From NCBI GenBank assembly GCA_028279085.1, contig JANQSX010000064.1:1-9298 (forward strand): a DNA stretch of 9,298 bases, read 5' to 3'. This document shows, piece by piece, positions 6,801-9,298 of this stretch. The stretch is from Bdellovibrionales bacterium (GTDB taxonomy: Bacteria; Bdellovibrionota; Bdellovibrionia; Bdellovibrionales; UBA1609). The notes under the pieces were generated by a model. The model worked only from the letters and a program-made list of their open reading frames with translations, was not told where the DNA came from and ran no database searches. A program made the position numbers and the translations under genes. Within the stretch, counting starts at the first letter, position 1; the number at the start of each line of letters is the position of its first letter.

Positions 6801-7667
6801 AAATCCTGTGATACTATCTGCTGAAGATTTGATAATTGTTTTAGAAAAAAGCCATTGTCCGTCAAAAAAATCTCTGGGAAAAAGGTCCACCTTTGGTTGA
6901 TATTTAAGTATTTTTTTTCTATCTATATCCAAATACACATACTTTGCAGACTCCTTAGGCACATTTTTACATTCTCTTTCATACTCCTCTGTTTTTTCAT
7001 GGTACCTTGTCTCCTCCTGTTCAGCGACACAATATTCAACAGGGTAACCAAAGAGAGGCGTAGCCACTTTATCCCCAAATGGAATAGCCAGAGGTTTTTC
7101 AATATAAGGAACTTTTTCTAAATCAGATACACGATAGAAAATCAAATAATTATCTTCCAAACGAGGTACAATATCATATACAGTATCCGGAAAACCTCTG
7201 AACTTCCCTTGATCTATTTTAAATAGATCAGCTAATATCCTTTGTTCATTGGTTTCATCTCCCAATACCTCATAATTTAAAAGTTTATAATCATTTACAA
7301 AAGAGTTGCGAGATTTCGGATCAATAAAAGTTCCTGCTAAACTCATTGAAGTTTTTGCGTCCTCTCCCGTCTTAGATGTTTTTACTTTTAATATTTTTCC
7401 TATGTATTTTTTGTCTAGCAGATTATCCGCTTTTTTATGAGAAAATAGATCTTCTTTCTGTTTTTGTCCAGGAACAACAATATTAAAAAACTTCACATTG
7501 TATAAACCATCTGCATGATCATCTGCAAAATTCTCTTCAATACCTCGATCTTGTTCACCGGAAGTTTTCTCTTTTTCATCTCTTGTACAAGATGTATTTA
7601 ATAGCAACATTATTCCTAAAGATAGCCCTACAAGCAATTTACTCACTATCATTACTCTTTTTTTCAC
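3801..7667 (-). CDS. Large zinc-dependent metalloprotease lipoprotein (metzincin-like, DUF4953/DUF5117-like)
   Basis: 1288 aa, predicted to be exported and lipid-anchored. The signal peptide has KKR, a hydrophobic core (7-23) and a loose lipobox NTSC with Cys27 as lipidation site. Residues about 496-519 (DPWVREFGRKAVKYWNTVF) and 560-580 (FLGWGPNISNPITGEVIS) match the pre-catalytic blocks of this family. The catalytic core is HEMGHCFAYRH at 677-687: H677, H681 and H687 bind zinc and E678 is catalytic. The usual Gly of HExxHxxGxxH is Ala684. The Met-turn is CVMDY at 729-733, followed by GKYDIAVTRFVY at 745-756, also typical. The last 530 residues are largely helical without a domain I recognise. 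Fifteen cysteines besides Cys27, including three near the C-terminus (1255, 1264, 1274), suggest disulphides outside the cytoplasm. The start is GTG: GAGG (7677-7680) is 9 nt upstream and the basic n-region is kept; an ATG at 7652 is a shorter alternative. The substrate is unknown. Confidence 0.87.
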   Translation of the reverse strand: MKKRVMIVSKLLVGLSLGIMLLLNTSCTRDEKEKTSGEQDRGIEENFADDHADGLYNVKFFNIVVPGQKQKEDLFSHKKADNLLDKKYIGKILKVKTSKTGEDAKTSMSLAGTFIDPKSRNSFVNDYKLLNYEVLGDETNEQRILADLFKIDQGKFRGFPDTVYDIVPRLEDNYLIFYRVSDLEKVPYIEKPLAIPFGDKVATPLFGYPVEYCVAEQEETRYHEKTEEYERECKNVPKESAKYVYLDIDRKKILKYQPKVDLFPRDFFDGQWLFSKTIIKSSADSITGFHQSFRSANLVDFVHTPDSLQIVDTKQYENSLDEKDRITGLSIPVDWKEYEIDRDSGVINEIVFREREDIDNPDVSRPYFKIKFLELIKNEIGNSKEQLIVDLGRVFIEPGVYFSFVIKVSGSKNRWVKYSFKKVVGSSDYVEKQWFEEESKLFFPVFFNVRKYYRTALDITQRDKERFFRTTRFNPRSSDGSTTRVIKAYFSKQTPKDPWVREFGRKAVKYWNTVFQEAGKGSDYKIKIVLDESEDQELGDLRYDMIINLMVSKGRSGSIFLGWGPNISNPITGEVISATANIWVTKILDSYIDLLKKYIRFRIYPPAWKLLPESYGVTDFIHEKIQKLCPEVGQFITDEKAKGETFHPTKTVINDKEIIKECAPKVAETEILNAVLHEMGHCFAYRHVFSCSADKDNFYESHDEMRDIFGKDILTDDTKSHPHPAQFACVMDYGHPMFPLLSVPGKYDIAVTRFVYFDKVMLNNGKLLDIPAGADNDPENPQKSILEVMEEQQVNLKKYRVCGGKKGVDASTEFNADDPMCAKHDYGKTPLEVMENAIRVNQDIIMTGRTRYDGSNTELFMRGFTQITETAARLHGKIVDYLAELLNKKRLTIMDFSFLSDEDINTYEKMLQDEADSNPEFKAYYDINEPLLNYYKKLFFLPFKHCVYQQGEEYQAVALEVIKQRIEGDYPEDSREIFMNCQSPVVEKWATENNKGTLITEVGYFGNNTEYFLKPRTDDPYDELSLFTLQLPVPQLVLPMIKKNPQLTDYITKGAWYSLIEFMGPALLVNNPRFLKEIVEEHQKYLLEGIDLNPYLNEELDKPLPRFLSYEVDSIMAWQYFQLMLPQIRMIRASHGHMMRKDNFLNAFLLNRLKATQSISIDKKEQMRQLILSKVWAEHELITFLNQDVSALSSLQPFIYEVYQEHSVLSNSGETPLSFVEFLLNDQDVCKKESQHAVLVPLYSSEQRNRSAQMCRKANEYKQCVDNHSDATPCENIDDKKVFVEYML

Positions 7668-7844
7668 GTTTGTTATCCTCTTCTGTATAAGAGTTTCTTA
7701 TCTTAAAGAAGTTTAATTCTTCCTTAAATTTTACTTCCTTCCTAATAGAAACCCTGTCTAAAACTTCCTCTCTCATCAAAGTAAATATTTATAAAAACCC
7801 TTCAAAAATCAATCCCTTACTTAAAAGTAAATCAAGTAACTATT

Positions 7845-7850
7845 ATTATA
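7845..7850 (-). promoter_or_regulatory. Candidate -10 box for the metalloprotease gene
   Basis: The minus strand carries a perfect TATAAT (7850-7845). The sequence 17-18 nt upstream (TTTCAA/TTCAAT) matches the -35 consensus only weakly. Transcription would start near 7838, inside or next to the palindrome at 7817-7830, giving a leader of about 170 nt before the GTG at 7667. The palindrome is placed where a repressor could act. In A+T-rich DNA a lone TATAAT is weak evidence. Confidence 0.35.
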
Positions 7851-8030
7851 CAAACAGGCAATACAAAATTGAAATTTTTACATATTATTTTTTCTTAAAT
7901 AAACTTACTTTTATAAGTTTTAATTATACCAAATATAAAACAGTAGATTTACTGAACTTCTCAAGGTATTGAAGCACCTGTATTTTCCACATCTAATAGA
8001 TGTATTTTAAATAAAGGAATTATTTAATGA

Positions 8031-8069
8031 TTACAGTATAATATCCCCGGTATCCCCGGTTGTTTTCAT
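8031..8069 (-). CDS. Possible 12-residue ORF containing the 9-bp repeat
   Basis: Reads MKTTGDTGDIIL then TAA. AAAAGG stands 2 nt before the ATG, closer than a usual ribosome-binding site. The 9-bp tandem repeat falls in frame and gives the doubled tripeptide TGD-TGD. It follows the 17-codon ORF after 20 nt on the same strand. It is too short to be supported by codon use, and chance occurrence is quite possible. Confidence 0.12.
   Translation of the reverse strand: MKTTGDTGDIIL
8043..8060 (+). repeat. 9-bp tandem duplication ATCCCCGGT x2
   Basis: Two perfect adjacent copies of ATCCCCGGT. It stands out as the most G+C-rich patch of an otherwise very A+T-rich intergenic stretch. Two copies alone do not indicate a known element; it may be a simple slippage duplication or a pair of protein-binding sites. 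Confidence 0.8.
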
Positions 8070-8089
8070 GTCCTTTTAGATTTATTAAT

Positions 8090-8143
8090 TTACATGAGTG
8101 GATCTTGAAAAATATTTTCCTGGATATAAGTCAGGGTATCCAT
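8090..8143 (-). CDS. Possible 17-residue ORF with its start in a hairpin
   Basis: Reads MDTLTYIQENIFQDPLM then TAA. An AGAGGG sequence directly abuts the ATG, which is too close for an efficient ribosome-binding site. The AGGG lies in the stem of the hairpin at 8125-8153 and the ATG is the first part of its loop. Nothing similar is known to me; the evidence is only the layout. Confidence 0.15.
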   Translation of the reverse strand: MDTLTYIQENIFQDPLM

Positions 8144-8153
8144 CCCTCTTATA
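8125..8153 (-). other. Bulged stem-loop in the intergenic stretch
   Basis: On the minus strand, TATAAG-AGGG, then a 7-nt loop ATGGATA, then CCCT-GA-CTTATA: 10 base pairs interrupted by one 2-nt bulge. Downstream on that strand a short T run (ATATTTTTC) lies about 13 nt away, too far for a typical intrinsic terminator, though it could still act as a weak end for the methyltransferase transcript, which stops about 80 nt upstream. It could instead be an RNA structure around the small ORF start. Confidence 0.4.
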
Positions 8154-8234
8154 CTAAATAAAACACAGGATAATAATATTCCGGATTGAATATCGAATTG
8201 ATTACCGAAAGAAAAACCTTTTTATCTAAAGTAG

Positions 8235-9020
8235 TTACTTTTCAGATACAATATAGGCTACCCAGGATTCACATTCCTCTCCTTTTTCTCTACGAGTGAA
8301 ACGACCGTTTCCCTCCCCATCCTTATCTGTCCCTTCCCAGTAAATATGTACTTTACGAAAACCAACCTCTTCTAATAAATCCTTCAATTCAGGAATCATC
8401 CAAAGGCGCCAATTATAAATAAAAGCCTTTTCCCGTTTTTTCTCTCCTTTTCTTTTATAATGAATATAAAAAAGTGAATGATGGGTAACAGGATCAAAGT
8501 GTCTTTGATCCCAATAATAAATAAATTTTCCATAATCCGTTTGCTCTTCATTTCTTTCAAAACACTGCGTACCCCCAAAACAATCAAGAACCAGTAGTCC
8601 ATTAGGGTTTAATAACTTCAAACAATTAAGAAAATATTTTTTTAACTCCAATCTCTTCTTAAAAGTAAAGTAAGAAAAGTTTAGAGCACTAATAATATCC
8701 GCTTTAGCCGTATTGAGTTTTAACACATTAGACTTAATAACCTGAATCCGTTTTTGTTGATGTAATTCCAGTTGTGAAAGATATTGTTCTTTTCCATATT
8801 TTAAAGGTCGATTATCAATATCTACAGCCACCGACTTATACAGAGGCCCCATCTTCACCCATTCACAACTCAAAGCAAAGGTGGAGCAAAAATCTTCTCG
8901 AAACACATAAGGTTCTTTCTGTTTTAATTTCCGATAACAGTTTCGTATAAAACGTAGATCTAGTTCCGGTGATTGTACAGAGTGACGATAGTACCAATAT
9001 TTATCAAATTTTTTTTTCAT
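8235..9020 (-). CDS. Class I SAM-dependent methyltransferase, substrate unknown
   Basis: 261 aa, cytoplasmic, no signal peptide. The Rossmann-type methyltransferase motifs are in order: motif I as REDFCSTFALSCEWV (41-55), the acidic end of strand 2 as AVDID (65-69), IISALNFSYF (109-118) as motif IV, and LLNPNGLLVLDCFGG (136-150) as motif V with its turn. The C-terminal part (WRLWMIPELKDLLEEVGFRKVHIYWEG, ending near ESWVAYIV) matches an uncharacterised family that typically reads REDFCGT at motif I; here the Gly is Ser46, which could weaken SAM binding or be tolerated. The modified substrate cannot be told from sequence. The start at 9018-9020 has only a weak GAAG upstream and lies 11 nt after a TATAAT box. 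It lies 95 bp downstream of the phosphoesterase gene on the same strand. Confidence 0.85.
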   Translation of the reverse strand: MKKKFDKYWYYRHSVQSPELDLRFIRNCYRKLKQKEPYVFREDFCSTFALSCEWVKMGPLYKSVAVDIDNRPLKYGKEQYLSQLELHQQKRIQVIKSNVLKLNTAKADIISALNFSYFTFKKRLELKKYFLNCLKLLNPNGLLVLDCFGGTQCFERNEEQTDYGKFIYYWDQRHFDPVTHHSLFYIHYKRKGEKKREKAFIYNWRLWMIPELKDLLEEVGFRKVHIYWEGTDKDGEGNGRFTRREKGEECESWVAYIVSEK

Positions 9021-9031
9021 AAATTATCTTC

Positions 9032-9037
9032 ATTATA
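9032..9037 (-). promoter_or_regulatory. Candidate -10 box of the methyltransferase gene
   Basis: A perfect TATAAT on the minus strand ends 11 nt before the methyltransferase ATG. The expected start of transcription would leave a leader of about 5 nt. The -35 region at 17-nt spacing (AAGAAA) does not match consensus, so this is only a candidate. Confidence 0.35.
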
Positions 9038-9115
9038 TATTTTTATAATGACCCTTTCTTTGTTCATTATTCTTACAATTATATAGAAAATTTTTGCAAG
9101 ATCTTTACGGTTTTA

Positions 9116-9298
9116 TTAGGAAAATCTTTGCTGAGAAGGTACCTGAATCACTGTCCGATCAGGAAGCCACAGGCCAGTCAACTGACCTCCATACACACAA
9201 CCAGTATCTAAACCTATAGAGTTGTTTTTTATTTTTAAACCTTGCCGTGCCCAGTGTGCATACACCACCAATTTAGAGCCGGTATATAACTCGTGCCA
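9116..9298 (-). CDS. ApaH-like calcineurin-type metallophosphoesterase, C-terminal 60 residues (N-terminus beyond window)
   Basis: The open frame enters from the right edge and ends at a double stop TAATAA (9118-9113). The visible part contains VVYAHWARQGL, equivalent to the metal-binding GH motif near the end of PPP/ApaH phosphoesterases (Ala replaces Gly), then NNSIGLDTGCVYGGQLTGLWLPD, which closely follows the C-terminal IALDTGCVWGGELT block of ApaH-type diadenosine tetraphosphatases. The family hydrolyses Ap4A or phosphoprotein substrates with two metal ions. The first metal motifs (GDxHG, GDxxDRG, GNHE) lie outside the window, so ApaH cannot be separated from a related Ser/Thr phosphatase. 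It reads toward the methyltransferase, 95 bp away. Confidence 0.85.
   Translation of the reverse strand, partial: WHELYTGSKLVVYAHWARQGLKIKNNSIGLDTGCVYGGQLTGLWLPDRTVIQVPSQQRFS

Larger units (their letters stand above)
7668..8234. other. 567-bp intergenic stretch between methyltransferase and metalloprotease
   Basis: No ORF of ordinary size is supported on either strand; it is strongly A+T-rich with in-frame stops throughout. It contains the leader and a candidate promoter of the metalloprotease, a palindrome TTACTT-AA-AAGTAA (7817-7830), a 7-bp inverted repeat AAACTTA/TAAGTTT around a 6-nt loop (7901-7920), and a perfect 6-bp inverted repeat ACATCT-AAT-AGATGT (7989-8003). Near the metalloprotease start, AAAGAAG/CTTCCTT (7705-7725) can pair in RNA with one G-U pair. 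Two very short minus-strand ORFs, a bulged hairpin and a 9-bp tandem repeat lie at 8031-8153. No clear strong terminator for the methyltransferase was found. Confidence 0.6.

Noticed and set aside
6855..7121. Plus-strand 88-codon hydrophobic frame inside the metalloprotease gene (and similar ones at 5196-5384 and, on the minus strand, 5651-5893 and 8396-8602)
   Set aside because: These are other-frame shadows of confidently identified genes, with Phe/Ile-rich low-complexity translations.
7901..7920. Inverted repeat AAACTTA/TAAGTTT as a terminator
   Set aside because: Only one G-C pair, no adjacent long T tract, and no gene ends close by on either strand.
8031..8153. Remnant of a CRISPR array or insertion-sequence end
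   Set aside because: The repeats are two 9-bp copies only, without spacers, terminal inverted repeats or a transposase fragment.

Overview
The window is A+T-rich (about one third G+C by eye) and reads as chromosomal DNA of a Gram-negative bacterium. It encodes an outer-membrane barrel protein ending in Phe, a very large lipoprotein metalloprotease, and a response regulator whose C-terminal helix (VWQVVPDLA...) resembles regulators I know from Bdellovibrio- and Myxococcus-like bacteria. A low-G+C member of the Bdellovibrionota/Oligoflexia group is my best guess. It is an inference from protein style; no rRNA or other taxonomic marker is present.

Layout from left to right. The left edge holds the N-terminal two thirds of a peptide deformylase (def, minus strand, cut by the window edge). 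Divergent from it, on the plus strand, is a two-gene unit. The first gene is a response-regulator-like protein with an atypical receiver domain, a long disordered repeat linker and a helical tail. The second is a short, HTH-less biotin-protein ligase (birA). A 15-codon ORF with a good ribosome-binding site bridges the two. A hairpin with a T-rich tail lies between birA and the convergent minus-strand genes. Next, on the minus strand, come a 328-aa outer-membrane beta-barrel candidate with its own sigma70-like promoter and a 1288-aa zinc metalloprotease lipoprotein of the DUF4953/DUF5117-like kind. A 567-bp stretch without an obvious gene follows; it holds small inverted repeats, a 9-bp tandem repeat and two very short ORFs. 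The right end holds a class I SAM-dependent methyltransferase and the last 60 residues of an ApaH-like metallophosphoesterase, both minus strand.

How the genes fit together: def and birA are housekeeping. The metalloprotease and the barrel protein are neighbours on the same strand and both are envelope proteins, so they may act together at the cell surface, but a separate promoter precedes the barrel gene. The response regulator has no kinase or output-domain partner here. I see no insertion sequence, tRNA, rRNA, CRISPR array or phage gene. The most unusual material is the repeat-bearing regulator, the tiny coupling ORF before birA, the apparent near-leaderless starts, and the small structured elements in the 7668-8234 gap.
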